Of a DNA stretch of 64,000 nt, positions 23,078 to 34,432 are shown piece by piece. Position 1 is the stretch's first letter; every line of letters begins with the position of its first letter. Location: the NCBI GenBank assembly GCA_964036045.1, contig OZ038380.1, positions 168,364,535 through 168,428,534 on the forward strand, written 5' to 3'. The notes under the pieces were generated by a model that saw nothing but the letters and a program-made list of their open reading frames with translations, had not been told where the DNA came from and did no database searches. The translations under genes and the position numbers were made by a program. The stretch comes from Eutreptiella sp. 'Long Island Sound 2002' (taxonomy: Eukaryota > Euglenozoa > Euglenophyceae > Eutreptiales > Eutreptiaceae).

Positions 23078-23603
23078 CCAAAGATGCCAAAGTAGACGAT
23101 GGTGAAGAGGATCAGTTTGGTCAACGGGCTGTCCTCGCTGCACGAGCTGCAGTCGGAGCCGGCGTACCCCTCCTGGCACACGCCGCACAGGAACCCCATG
23201 TGCCCCTCGTCGCACTCCCCCTCCGTGCGGTTGGCCAGGCAGGCCCCCTCCGGCATCCAGTCCGGGCACTGCAGGAACGCGCTCGTGTTGGGGTGCGCGC
23301 GCCAGAAGTTCGTCTGCGTCTTGATGAGGTCCAGGGCGGTGCCGTTGCAGACCGCGCCCGGCATGCACTCGCGGCACTTGGTCTCGCCGGGGATGTAGAA
23401 CTCCTTGTGGCCGCACGGCTGCGACTCGATGGACTCCGACCAGACGTCCGCCCCCAGAATCTCGAGGCTGAAGTGCAGGTGGTACTGCGTGCCGTACCGG
23501 GCCTTGAAGCCGATGCCCTCGAACACAAACTGGCCGTCCTTGAACACGGACTCGTAGGGCTTGACGTGGTCGTTGGCCAACAGCGGCAGCGGCGGCGGTT
23601 CCA
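23078..23603 (-). CDS. Giant receptor gene: Cys-rich ephrin-receptor-like exon plus first helix
   Basis: Acceptor AATCCGTGCACAG|TGG (phase 1) to donor TTTGG|GTATGT (phase 2). It encodes a beta-rich stretch (FVFEGIGFKARYGTQYHLHF), then a Cys module: CGHKEFYIPGETKCRECMPG, AVCNG, a NFWRAHPNTSAFLQC segment, a CDEGHMGFLCGVCQEGYAG stretch and CSSC. It ends with a first helix (LTKLILFTIVYFGIFG). The CxxC, AVCNG, NFWR and GFLCGVC pattern is the diagnostic part of the ephrin-receptor-like/GCC2-GCC3 receptors of algae and oomycetes. Confidence 0.88.
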
Positions 23604-25685
23604 CTGTGCACGGATTGTGGACGGGCAGGTGACCCACGCCCCCCCGCATCAGTGCCGGGAGTCCTCTCATAAGCGACGTTATGAGCACTTCTAAGCCCCT
23701 CAGCCCCTTCGAGCCCCACCCAGAAAGGCCCTACTTCACCCTCGGGCAAGGGGATGCTTTGGGCCCAGACCGGCCCCTGGCCCTGAACCGGCCCCCTCCT
23801 CTCCCACCACGCTTCGACGCGCTGTTTGGGGAGGTGGTGCATGGGGTGCCCTAGTGGCAGCACACGGGGCTGGGGCTTGGGGCGATGACCTGCATTGCTT
23901 GAAAAGCAAATACCCGGCTAAAAGCTCCCCATCGTTTGGATTGATGATACCGACGGTTTCACAGGCATTGGCAAGCAGCCCACCATGCTGCTGCTGTGTG
24001 GTAATCAGGCCGGGAAATCGCGGGCGCCGAGGCGGCTTTGCCATGCAACCAACATAGAGCGTTTGAATGTGTTTCCAGCAGCGTACCGGGATGAGCAATC
24101 TGTTTGATTTGCCGGGAGATGGCGAGCTATTCGACATCTCCCCGGGGGACCAACCAAATTCAACAGTAACATGGCCTCATGCGGCGGCTAGCCCCTCGAG
24201 TATGGCATGTTTCGTGACAATGCGCAAGACTTCGGCCCCTGCTGTTGTGCCTTGACGTCAGTGTTGTGAAGTGGTGCTTCTATGAACTCACCCTTTACAA
24301 GCATTTTGGCATCCCGGGATACGGTTTGGGGAGCAGAGTATTGTGAATTTCTTGAAGTGGAACTGTGTGGCTTGTGACAGGGATGGTGCGATATGGGGGA
24401 ATGACTGACGTTTCTGAGAAAACAGAACCACACTGTCGCAGGCGTTCTCAAAATCCCAGCGTCAGTAGCCAAACAATTCAATTCTTAGGCACTCCAGAGC
24501 AACAAGAACCGGTACTACAAGTGTTGCAACAAAGAGTGACATCCCTGCAAACACCATCAAACATCCAAAAGTGCTTCCTGGGGGAAACCACGTCTTTTTG
24601 AACAACGTTCTGCTGCAAACTCACACCTTCATTGAATACCTTGTACAGGATCCATCCGAGACCCCCCGATTCCACCAGAAGGAGGTGGACAGTCATGAAG
24701 TGGAGTGTTGGGGGCTCGGCATGGAGGTTGCATGTGTCATGCAACCTCCATCGACCTCATCCGCCCAGCCTGAGGTGAACTCTTGTCCAGGGGAGTCGAG
24801 ACCCCATATTCAGGCAGTCGCACACCGCAGGGGACCAACGCATGCCCTCGGACACCGACACTCTGGACCGACGATTGTTGCGATTGTCGCGCCGTTTCGC
24901 GTTGACTCCCGCATCTTCCACAGAGCAGACGCCGTGGGAATACGAGAAGTATTGCCCTTGGAAACGGTGCGGCATGTCGTATCGTTTTTGTGCGTGAATC
25001 ATCTCCGGGCCCAGCGTTCCCGAGCCATTGGGCACGTGTCCCAAAGAGTCGCCGGAGAACCCCAAGCCAACCTCCAGACCGACGGACGGACCCCTGCAGC
25101 CCCACACCCGCCCGCCCGCCCCTGCCTTGTGGCCTGATCTGAACCGTCCCTCAAACCGGACGGTCATTCGGTTGGGGGTGAGCCCACGCCTCCGCACAGC
25201 CTTGGCCTACAGCACCGGGCGGAAAAAGTGTGGAAGGGGGCGGCAAAACCCTCGGGGACCCCAGGGGCAGGCGGGCTTTCAAATTCGGGGGGGGAGGGGT
25301 CGATAGAGCCCCCTGGCTAGCCCCCCCCCCCAAAAGGGGCTCTATTGACAGCACCCCCATTATCCTACCGAGACCTCGGAGGTGACCTAGACCCAAATTT
25401 TGGCAAAAAAATGAAAATGGGATTCTTGGAATCAGCGCGTCGAGGGGGTTCAGAAAAGTCATCATTTGCCATACATTTGGTGGAAAAAAAAATGAACATT
25501 TTCAATGCTCAAAAAAATTTTCGACGCCTTCGGCGCCAGAGTTCATAATGACTGATGAATGGTCCTGTCAATTGAGCCCTTTTCCCAGACCCCCCCCCCC
25601 CAGTTTTGGGGGGCTCTATTGACCCCCCCCCCCCCCCCCAGTTGAAAGCCCTGCTGCCCCAGCACCCGTGGGCCCGGCGGGCGAC

Positions 25686-25977
25686 CTGTGGCGACCGCGC
25701 TGAGCTGCTGCCACCCGAGCTGCGTATCCGCCTGCAGCACGACGTTGTTCGCGCCATCCTCCAGCTGCAGCCGCGGCTGCGTCTGCAGGCGGTTGCGGTT
25801 GTCGGTGGCCCGCGACGGCTGGACTTTGATGGCCAGCCACTGAGGCCGGCCCTCCGTGATCTCCACGTCGACCGAGACGCTGCCGAATGGGGAGGCCAGC
25901 AGCAGCTGGTACGGCCCGACCTTCGGGGCGAGGAGGGAGACCAGCGCGTAGCTGCCCTGGCCGTGGCTCATGAGCAC
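25686..25977 (-). CDS. Giant receptor gene: filamin-like domain exon
   Basis: Acceptor GCCCACCGCAG|GTG (phase 0) to donor CCACAG|GTCGCC (phase 1). It encodes GSYALVSLLAPKVGPYQLLL, a VDVEITEGRP turn and QPRLQLEDGANNVV. The G-x-Y ... G-P-Y ... P ... LEDG pattern resembles filamin/Ig-like repeats that often precede the Cys module in this family. Confidence 0.75.
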
Positions 25978-26097
25978 CTGCGGTGGGCAGGGGATGGCGC
26001 GGTACAACACCAACATCGACCCTCCAAAACCCCATCCAAACCCCCGCAAACTGTCCCTAAAAGGCGCATTAAAGGTACGCCCGGGACGTATGAGAAG

Positions 26098-26440
26098 AGA
26101 CGGGGGGGGGTCTGGAACCCAAAAGTTTGTGAACCAAAAACAGCCCAAATCAACAGTTCCTTTTGTACATTTCGTTTGTTCCCACCATGACACCCGGGTC
26201 CCCGGGGGTTGGGCCCAGGGGAGGAGGGCACCCCCCTGTGTGACATTCCGTCGGGTTATTGCTCCTTTACGGGGCCCTGGACAGTCACCCGTTCGTCCCT
26301 TCGCATGTTGCGTCGGGTCGCTGCGTTCTGTCGGCCGCTGCGGCCGGTGCTCTTGCTGGTGTCGTGTCCGCGTTCGCGGAGCCCAGTGGTTGGTGTGCCG
26401 GGGCTGTGCTGGATGTGGCGGGATGTGCCGTTTGCGCGTC
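26098..26440 (+). repeat. Dispersed repeat family R2/R3, copy 2
   Basis: The R3 part (poly-G, then GGAACCCAAAAGTTTGTGAA) at 26100-26170 is followed by the R2 part (TGTGTGACATTCCGTCGGG ...) at 26237-26440. R2 aligns with 39345-39530 for about 190 bp. Confidence 0.8.
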
Positions 26441-27177
26441 AGCGGCGCCCAATAATACCCCCGCCCCCTCCTCCTACGGTTGTCAGTCCTTCTAACACAT
26501 CCCTCGTGTACACAATCCACCCACCCCCCATTGGGGGTAGCAGCAGGTGTCGCCATCCAGCAAGTGGGGGGGGGGGGGTGCCAAAAAAGACGAAACTCCG
26601 TGGAACAAACGGAGGCGCGTGTGGGGGATGGGACCCACACCTCGAAATGCCGGGCTACTGCGGCATGCCCCCCAAACCCCCACCGAAGGCTCCCAAATCG
26701 AGTGCTGCGGGGGCCCGGGGAAGGGCCACTCGAGACCAAGCGGCCAGGCCCAAGAGAATACGGTACCGAGTGCGGAACACCGGCGGCGCGTTCGGGACCG
26801 CGTTCGACGGCAACACCCGCGGCGTGTTTGCGGTTTGGCGGCCCACGCCCTTGTGCCACGACACGATACTTCGGGGACGGGGCGGGCGTTCAACCGGATG
26901 GCTCTGGGTGCCAGGGGGCGGGGGGTTGATGTTGGTGGATGTGGACGGCGACAGGCTTGTTTTGGAAGGGATGGGGGGGGGGGTGAGGTTTAGGTTTGTG
27001 GTGGCCGTATGCTATTGGCGTTCCTGTTGGCCGCCTCACACCTTGCCGGTTGAGAGCGGCCGCCCCCCCCCCCCCCGAACGGTACAGACCCGCCTTACCC
27101 GAGGCGGCTGTGACCGTTGGTGGGTGGGTGCTGCCGGTCACGTGCTCGGCGTGCGCGGGGAAAGGGGGAGGGGTCTA

Positions 27178-27240
27178 AGATCCAAGGGTTCGTGTACCAA
27201 AAATGGCCCAAAAATCTTTTCCCTTTACAGAATGTAATTT
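27178..27240 (+). repeat. R3 fragment
   Basis: AGATCCAAGGGTTCGTGTAC then CAAAAATGGCCC; a diverged copy of the R3 element after a G-rich run. Confidence 0.65.
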
Positions 27241-27990
27241 TTCCCGCTGAGAAAATTTTTTTCTCCTTGCTTCCTCCTCCTCCCCTTTTTCTGATTCAGG
27301 CACAAGGCTGGACAGAGCCCTTTACCCCCCCCCCTCCGCACACACTCGCGCAAAACCGACTCCGGTCAACAACCGTGTTACACAAAAGACATGGCACTGG
27401 GCATCGGTTGTACTGCACGGTAGCCGGCCAACGAAAAAGAACACACAAATGATGAGATGAATCGACAGAAGAAGAATGAAGAAGGGCGGACGGCGATATT
27501 AACGATGACAATGAGAAAAGATAGATAAGGCAAGGCAACAAATAGGCCATTGTGCGAGGAGGTAATAAGAGGCAAAGACATGGTACAACAGAAGAACAGA
27601 TGAGACAGAGATTACGACAAGATCAGCCACGACAGACAAAAGATGATTCATGACATGAAGCAAAAGCAGACCGGAGGCAAAAAGACAAGCGATTGAGAGA
27701 GAATGGCTTAAAAAGGCAGAAGGGGGCGTGAGAGCAGAGGCGAGAGAGGAGGACTGGAGACAGACGATCAGCCTCTCGCCATTCCCAAAGTGGGTGTTGT
27801 GGAACAATCACCCCCCAACCCCCCACCTGCAGGGGCCGTACCGTCCAGACGTATCTCCCCAGGCACCTCGAGGGAACGGAGCCCCGGGCAGGGGACAAGG
27901 CGTGTGCTGCCAAACAGAAACGAAGTGATGCGCGGTCCCCGCACGCCATCGGGGTCTGCCCCCCGGGGGTGTCCAGGGCCCTGCACGGAC

Positions 27991-28233
27991 CTGATATGTT
28001 CCGGCTCTCGAGAACTTGAAGGTTCTCCGGACCAGGATTCCGTTGACCGTGAAGTTGCGGCGGTCGTACTCCAGCAGCCGCTGTCCGAACGCGTCCACGG
28101 TGTTCACGGCGAGCGTCCGGTTCAGGTCCTCGAACGACGTGATGGCCCTGGCTGGCACCGCCAGTTGAGAGGGCGTCGCCGTCAGGGCGACCGGGGGCCC
28201 GATGATGTCGTACCGGGTGGCGTTGCCGAACGC
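27991..28233 (-). CDS. Giant receptor gene: Ig/filamin-like exon
   Basis: Acceptor GTTGTGCGTAG|GCG (phase 0) to donor ATATCAG|GTCCGT (phase 0). It encodes an 81-residue unit with LTATPSQLAVPARAITSFED, NTVDAFGQRL and FKFSRAGTYQ. The terminal G-T-Y is a typical Ig/filamin-fold ending. The exon is exactly one domain long. Confidence 0.75.
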
Positions 28234-29104
28234 CTACGCACAACGCACAGATGGCCCATACCCTTTGCCCAGGCCACGGCGCAGCCGCCGACGGCGCCAC
28301 GCCAGTCAACACCGCGCGTGCCGGCAGCAAGCACTACCCCCCGCCCCCCCCCCCCCCACGGGTCACACGTGACGTGTGACCCGTCACGTGTGTGGTGTTG
28401 GTTGAGTCGACGGCAGCACAACATGCAGCACGTGCAGATCACAAGAGGGAAAGGAAAGCTTGTCAAGAGCCGTAAAACGGCCCTCGGCGCCTTTCGCAAA
28501 CAAAGTCTGTGGAAACGGTTTGAAGAGTGACCTTTGATGCGTGGGATAGGGGGCAACATCATCAACACCAAAGTCCCCGAATTTGACGGCAACCACACCG
28601 ACTGTTGCTCTGACCGGGGAGGGGGGGGGGGGGGCTGAAGCTATGAAAGGCAAAGTAGGACATGGTCCAGAAGTTGCGGATGGGCGGTACTTACCATCGC
28701 CCCGCCAACACCTCACAACAAACCGCCATCAATTGACAGCAGTTGGGCACAGCCGGTGCGTGCTGAACAACATTTGGCCACAGACCGCTGGCGGTGAGCG
28801 TTTAAGGCGTTGAAGGGGTTGCCGTTGGCCAGCAACCGTCGGCCAAGCGAGCCGTCCTTTCGACTGAAAACAAAACACATGGGTCCCACAGCACAGCCCG
28901 GGAAGGAAAGGGGTTCCCGTGCCGCCAAACAGACGCCATGTCCCTACGAACCGAGGCACAGACCTCAACACAAACCTAGGCAGCCGCAGGTTGGCCGCAG
29001 GTCGGCCGGCGAAAGAAAGCCAGACAAAGAGCCGAGGGCTGAGTAGAAATAGAAGGTGAATGATCTACAGTCAGGCACGGGCAGCGGCTGTGTTGCGGAG
29101 CAAG

Positions 29105-29210
29105 AGCAGGGGCCTCGGACCTTCAAATACCGCGGCATCATGTGGCACACTTTCGTTGCGCCACATTTTGCCTCTCCGAATGTCGCCTGTTCCTGAGTTT
29201 CCCTTCGCGG
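29105..29210 (-). repeat. Dispersed repeat family R5, copy 2 (inverted)
   Basis: Reverse complement of the 20310-20405 copy (CCTTCAAATACCGCGGCATC, CCACATTTTGCC, CCGAATGTCGCC). Confidence 0.8.
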
Positions 29211-29534
29211 CAGGAGCACTGGCAGGCGCTCCTGACCCGACCCTCCGGACGCAGCGGCGCCGACGCCCACGGCGCGCCTCCGACAGCGCCCACGAGGCCC
29301 GGCCTTCGCGCGCCGCTGGCGCCTCGCCGCCCGCCTCCCGGTGGCCGCGCCAACGGGTCGCTCACTTGCCACCCGCCGCAAGCGCAGACGTGACCACAAA
29401 CAAAGGGCCGTGTCCTACGGAGTTGTGCGCTGGATGCGGCTGTTTCTTGTTGAACTCTGGGGGCAGGTACAACCGAGTGGCGCAGGGTACTGGGCTGGTT
29501 CCTAACGAGTAGGGATGCCTTGGAAGGGGGGGGG

Positions 29535-29670
29535 GGGGAGCCCCCCCTCCCCCCCAGGGCGCCCAGCCTACGCCCATCCACTGTCTCCCTGAGGGCAAGT
29601 GCCACGCTCGATGGCATTCGTAACCGACAGTAACCGCCCCCAACCAATTTGGCAACCTCCTCCAACCGCC
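29535..29670 (-). repeat. Dispersed repeat family R4, copy 2 (inverted)
   Basis: Reverse complement of 18235-18370, with the poly-G tail as poly-C, then CAGGGCGCCCAGCCTA and CCGACAGTAACCGCCCCC. Confidence 0.8.
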
Positions 29671-29769
29671 TGCCTAACCGCCGCAGAGGCCCCTTCCCTT
29701 CTGATGCATCCCTGCTAACGAAACTCAGTGCCCCTGCCGGGCCCTTGGGGCAAGCGCGGGCACGGGCAC

Positions 29770-29959
29770 CTGCCCATCCAAAGAAATGTCCACGAAGCTC
29801 AGGCCCCCGGCGGATCCCGCGACCGCGGGCGTCTGCGTGCCTCGGCCGCTGGCCCACTGGTCCCAGGAGATGGCAGGCTGTTCGCAGCGCATCGTCGTGG
29901 AGCTCAGCACCGTCCCGGGGCCCACCCGCGCCGCCGGGCCGGGGGCCCCGAGATAGAAC
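29770..29959 (-). CDS. Giant receptor gene: IPT/TIG-like exon 2
   Basis: Acceptor GCGTGACCCGCAG|GTTC (phase 2) to donor GGGCAG|GTGCCC (phase 0). It encodes RFYLGAPGPAARVGPGTVLS, an RCEQPAISW segment and LSFVDISLDGQ. The C-x-x-P and VDISLDGQ features match IPT/TIG folds. The intron just upstream ends with a copy of the exon-end sequence (CGCGTGACCCGCAG versus CACGTGACCTGCAG), suggesting that the two IPT exons arose by duplication. Confidence 0.75.
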
Positions 29960-30268
29960 CTGCGGGTCACGCGGGGCGACGTCACGAAACGGCAGTCCGG
30001 CCACTCGAACGGCCCCGGCCCTGTCCGTCACCCTCCAACCGAACGTATCCGCCAACCGCCGTCCCCTGCCACCCAACCGCGATCCGGGATCCGAACTGCC
30101 GTACCGGGCTGCACAGCCGCTGTCGATCACCCTCCCGGTGCCGTTCTTACCTGCCAACCGCCCTCAACCGCCGCCCTCCACCCGCCCTTCGGTTGCTTTT
30201 CGGTGCGGCCATGGCCCCATTTCTGGAACGGCCATGGCCCCATTTCTGAGACGAGTCAGAGGCAAGAC

Positions 30269-30582
30269 CTGCAGGTCACGTGAGGCGATGCCACGAACCC
30301 GTAGCCGTGGAGCGTCACGTTCTGGGTCACGTTGTAGAAGCCGCGCGGCGGCGTCAGCGACAGGACGGAGGGGGTCGCGACGCGCCGCAGCCGCACCCGG
30401 TTGGCGGTGGTGGCGCCCCCCTCCAGCACGGCCTCCAGGAAGCCCCCCTGGCAGCCCGCGGTGGAGAAGCTGGTGGTCGAGGTGGTGCACCGCAGCAGCT
30501 CGGGCGTGACGACCGTCGCCGGGGTCACGAGGCCGGAGCCGAACCGGCACTTGGTGCCCGGGATGAACCCCTCGCCCTTGAC
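30269..30582 (-). CDS. Giant receptor gene: IPT/TIG exon 1
   Basis: Acceptor GCCCCCTCCGCAG|GTC (phase 0) to donor ACCTGCAG|GTCTTG (phase 2). It encodes KGEGFIPGTKCRFGSG, LLRCTTSTT and then a second repeat start (SLTPPRGFYNVTQNVTLHGY, GFVASPHVTC). G-x-G-F ... CRFG and the RC exit strand are the IPT (Ig-like, plexin, transcription factor) signature. Confidence 0.85.
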
Positions 30583-30861
30583 CTGCGGAGGGGGCGTGGG
30601 AGTGCACCCCCGGTGCCGCACGGCATCGATGTCTGTCCCGCGTCGCGGCCCCCCTCTTGTGCGGGCCCCGGCCATGCCACCGACACTCGGCGACGGGCCG
30701 AGCCTGCGAACGCTGTCGGTTTCCCCATTTGCACTGTTCGCCTACGACGGACGGGATTACCGCCTCCGTCGGTCTATACCCGGCCCTTCCGCACTGACTT
30801 GGGGCCTGGAGGACCTGGAGGGAGGGGGGGGGGCATGACGCCTGCAGTGGATTACTGTCTG

Positions 30862-31600
30862 CAGGCGGCGGCGCCCATCGGCCTCTCGCCACTCACCCCT
30901 GCCCTTTCCTCGAACCCCCTCCCTCCGCAGGCGGCGGCGCCCATCGGCCTCTCGCCACTCACCCCTGCCCTTTCCTCGAACCCTCTCCCTCCGCAGGCGG
31001 CGGCGCCTATCGGCCTCTCGCCACTCACCCCTGCCCTTTCCTCGAACCCCCTCCCTCCGCAGGCGGCGGCGCCCATCGGCCTCTCGCCACTCACCCCTGC
31101 CCTTTCCTCAAACCCCCTCCCTCCGCAGGCGGCGGCGCCCATCGGCCTCTCGCCACTCACCCCTGCCCTTTCCTCGAACCCCCTCCCTCCGCAGGCGGCG
31201 GCCCCCATCGGCCTCTCGCCACTCACCCCTGCCCTTTCCTCAAACCCCCTCCCTCCGCAGGCGGCGGCGCCCGTCGGCCTCTCGCCACTCACCCCTGCCC
31301 TTTCCTCGAACCCCCTCCCTCCGCAGGCGGCGGCGCCCATCGGCCTCTCGCCACTCACCCCTGCCCTTTCCTCAAACCCCCTCCCTCCGCAGGCGGCGGC
31401 GCCCATCAGCCTCTCGCCACTCACCCCTGCCCTTTCCTCAAACCTCCTCCCTCCGCAGGCGGCGGCGCCCATCGGCCTCTCGCCACTCACCCCTGCCCTT
31501 TCCTCAAACCCCCTCCCTCCGCAGGCGGCGGCGCCCATCGGCCTCTCGCCACTCACCCCTGCCCTTTCCTCAAACCCCCTCCCTCCGCAGGCGGCAGCGC
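30862..31600. repeat. 66-bp minisatellite, about 11 units
   Basis: Unit on the plus strand: GGCGGCGCCCATCGGCCTC, then TCGCCACTCACCCCTGCCC, a TTTCCTC stretch and CCCCCTCCCTCCGCAG. Units are nearly identical. It lies in the intron 30583-32931. On the gene's own strand every unit contains GGGGTGAGTGG, a donor-like sequence. Confidence 0.95.
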
Positions 31601-32931
31601 CCATCAGCCCCTCACCCCCTCGTGCCCTCCCTCTCTCGGTCTGGCCTACCCTAACCTCCCCTACTCGCCCTTCCTTTGCCTTGGGAGGGCGTGCCCAATG
31701 AGCCCCCGCACTGTCCCTGTTGCACTGCTTTTGTGTCGGGTCCACACGGAGGAGGGCATCGGCCCTCGCCGTTGGGCAGGTGCGTCCAGGCAGACACCCC
31801 CATACCGGCGGGGGGGGCAGCCCTACCCAACTGCGAGGGGGGGGGGGGGTCAGCCGCCGGCCGGCCAGGGGGGGAAGGAGACGGGAGGGCGAGGGTTGGG
31901 GGTGGGGGTGGGGGCCACCGGACTGGCTGTGTGATCCACCAACATGACACCTGCGGGGACAGTGTTCAAAGACGTGTTGCTCTCCTCTGCGAGGCACTGT
32001 TCACGTCACTTGATGACATTTTTGAAGTGCCATGCAATGTACTGTACACCGCAACTTGCCCAAACCAAAAACAGACTTTGGTGCCCCAGGCCTCCAGGCA
32101 GAGGCACAGGCCACTTCAACAACCTCATGACGTGGTTGCCTCAGGCTGAAATCTGACATCAAGGTGATGCAGATTTACCAGAAAAAAAATCATTCCGGCG
32201 CCTTCGGCACCGACACCGAATGAACGCTGGTCCGGGGTCCCGTTGGCGTTTCTGTAGTGCACACTGCGGTCTTACCTCTCTTGAAAACAAAAAGCCGACC
32301 TCCAACCGCCGTCGGTTTCCCCCCGACCGTCGGTTGCCCCTCTGCCGCCGTCGGTTACTCCAACTGCCTCCAACCAACCGCGTTCGGTTGCAACTCAAGT
32401 ACCGTCCAATCGAGTGCCTAACGGGTGAGCCGGCCCTATACCCGCCATCGGCTGCCCTCGACTCCCACCGGCGAATCTGATCTGCAACCGCGATCGGGGG
32501 TGATCCGGCTCACCGATCGCGGGTCCGTCGCATTCCATGCAGCCGCCGCCGTGAGGGGCCCAGGGGGGAATGTTTGCCCGGCGCACGCCCGGCGCGCTCT
32601 AGCCCCAAGTCTATCCCCCCGAGGGAAGATCCCCAAGTAGACCGCACTGGACCGCAAACCTTCCCTGCAAAGCACGTTGCATAAGCCGAAATATGAGAAC
32701 TCAACAACACAAAATGTCACTCCCACCACTTCCAACCACCCCCTTTGCCATCATCATAAACCGGGTGCAAAGGATGGGCCACATTCTCAGACACGGCGAG
32801 AAGGTACTCCAAATTGGTTGGTGAGGGGGGGCAAAAACAGGCACGGGTGGGGAATGGTCAAAAAAAGATGCCCGGCGCGCGCCCGGCGCACGAATACTCC
32901 CCCCTTGACCGACCCATAACCCCTTGAACAC

Positions 32932-33054
32932 CTGGATTTCGGTCCCCCCGAGGGCATCCGCAAGGTCCGGCTCCACCGCCATCACCGCCGCCAACAGCAG
33001 CGTGATGACCACCGGCTGGCCCAGGACGGTGGTGAGGACGTACAGCCGCCGCAC
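32932..33054 (-). CDS. Giant receptor gene: short beta/hydrophobic exon
   Basis: A 123-nt exon. Acceptor GATCTTGATGTAG|GTG (phase 0) to donor ATCCAG|GTGTTC (phase 0). It encodes RRLYVLTTVLGQPVVITLLL and VEPDLADALGGTEIQ. The hydrophobic stretch could be propeller strands continuing the previous exon. A membrane helix cannot be excluded by eye, but extracellular-type domains follow it. Confidence 0.65.
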
Positions 33055-34432
33055 CTACATCAAGATCGGTCGCGGAAGACAGGGAGACGTCACATACGGA
33101 CTTGAGCGTGAGGCGCAAGCGCACCTCACCGCCCCAATGACGCGTCCATTCAGCGCAGTCCAGTGGACCCTCTTGAGCTCTTTCCGGTTTTGGGGGTCGT
33201 AAGTGGTCAGTGCCCGGTGTGCTTTCTTGAAAGTACCAAAGCAACGTTGGATGACATGATGAAGACCCCTCCGAACCAAAAGATCGCAGGGGGGAGTGGG
33301 GGGGGGGGGGGTTTGCTGCGCAGGGGGTGCTATCATGGGTTTGGGGCCAAACCGAATGGGGTCGCACAGCGGCGGGAGGGCAAAGTGAATTCGACCCTTC
33401 CCCAGTCCCTGAAGGCACGCCCTTGGGTGTTTGGAACCGAGAGCCCCCCGGTTCCGGAACACGACGGCGGCTGTGCCTTGGCAACGGCAACGCAGCCGAT
33501 CTGACGGCTCGCCGTGGTATTCCGCACCGCGCGTCCCATTTGCACGAACAATCCAATCGCCCGTCGCTTCCCCTGGGATGCCCCTGCCCCCTCCCTCCCT
33601 CCGCCTCGAAACACACACACCCCCCCCCCGGAGGAAAGAATCAGCACCGGGAAGCAAAACCTTACGCAGCTCACAATCAGCGATCGGTGCTCTGGGCCTA
33701 CTGCAACTTGGGTCCACCAGGACGCCCCTTCACAGGGGAAAAAAGATTTTGGGGCGCGAAAAAAAGGCTGAGCCGGCCACCAAACGGCGGTGGCCGGCTT
33801 GTCACCGACGGTTGACTGGTCAACCGATAGCGGTTGGCGGCAAACCGACAACGGTTGCCCAGTGGCTGCCGGCAATTAGCCTGTACCCGCCCGCCCGGGG
33901 GCGTATACGTTCCTGAACAAAAAGAAAAAAATAAACTGTTGGTGTCCTTAAGGGACGTTCTGGGGTCCACCCGAGTCATCCCTCTCAATCAGCGAGCACC
34001 TTCAGTGTGACGTCTCACTGACATTGCCAACTTCTTTTGGGGGGTTGGCCGCCGCGCCAAGGGCCCAATGACTGATACAACATGTGCACCAACAACACAC
34101 CGTAACCGCTGTGCTACTCCCCACACACCGGCACACCCCGACACACCGCAGCACCCAGCAGCAGCACAGCAGGTCAGCGCATACCCTTTAGCCGGAGCTC
34201 CCAGCGCTTTCACACACACAGACACACACACGCGCGCGCGCCCAGGAGGGCAACCGACGGCGGTTACAGGGGGACCGACAGCGGTTGAAGGGTAACTGAC
34301 GCAGTTGGAAGGGAAGTGACGGCATTTTGACGGTAACCAGGCGATCCCTGGGGCGGTCCTTAACGGGGGAGAAAAAAAAGGAGTGGGGTCCTGAAGGCCG
34401 GCCCTGGCGCAGGCACCCGCGCACGCCGGGAC

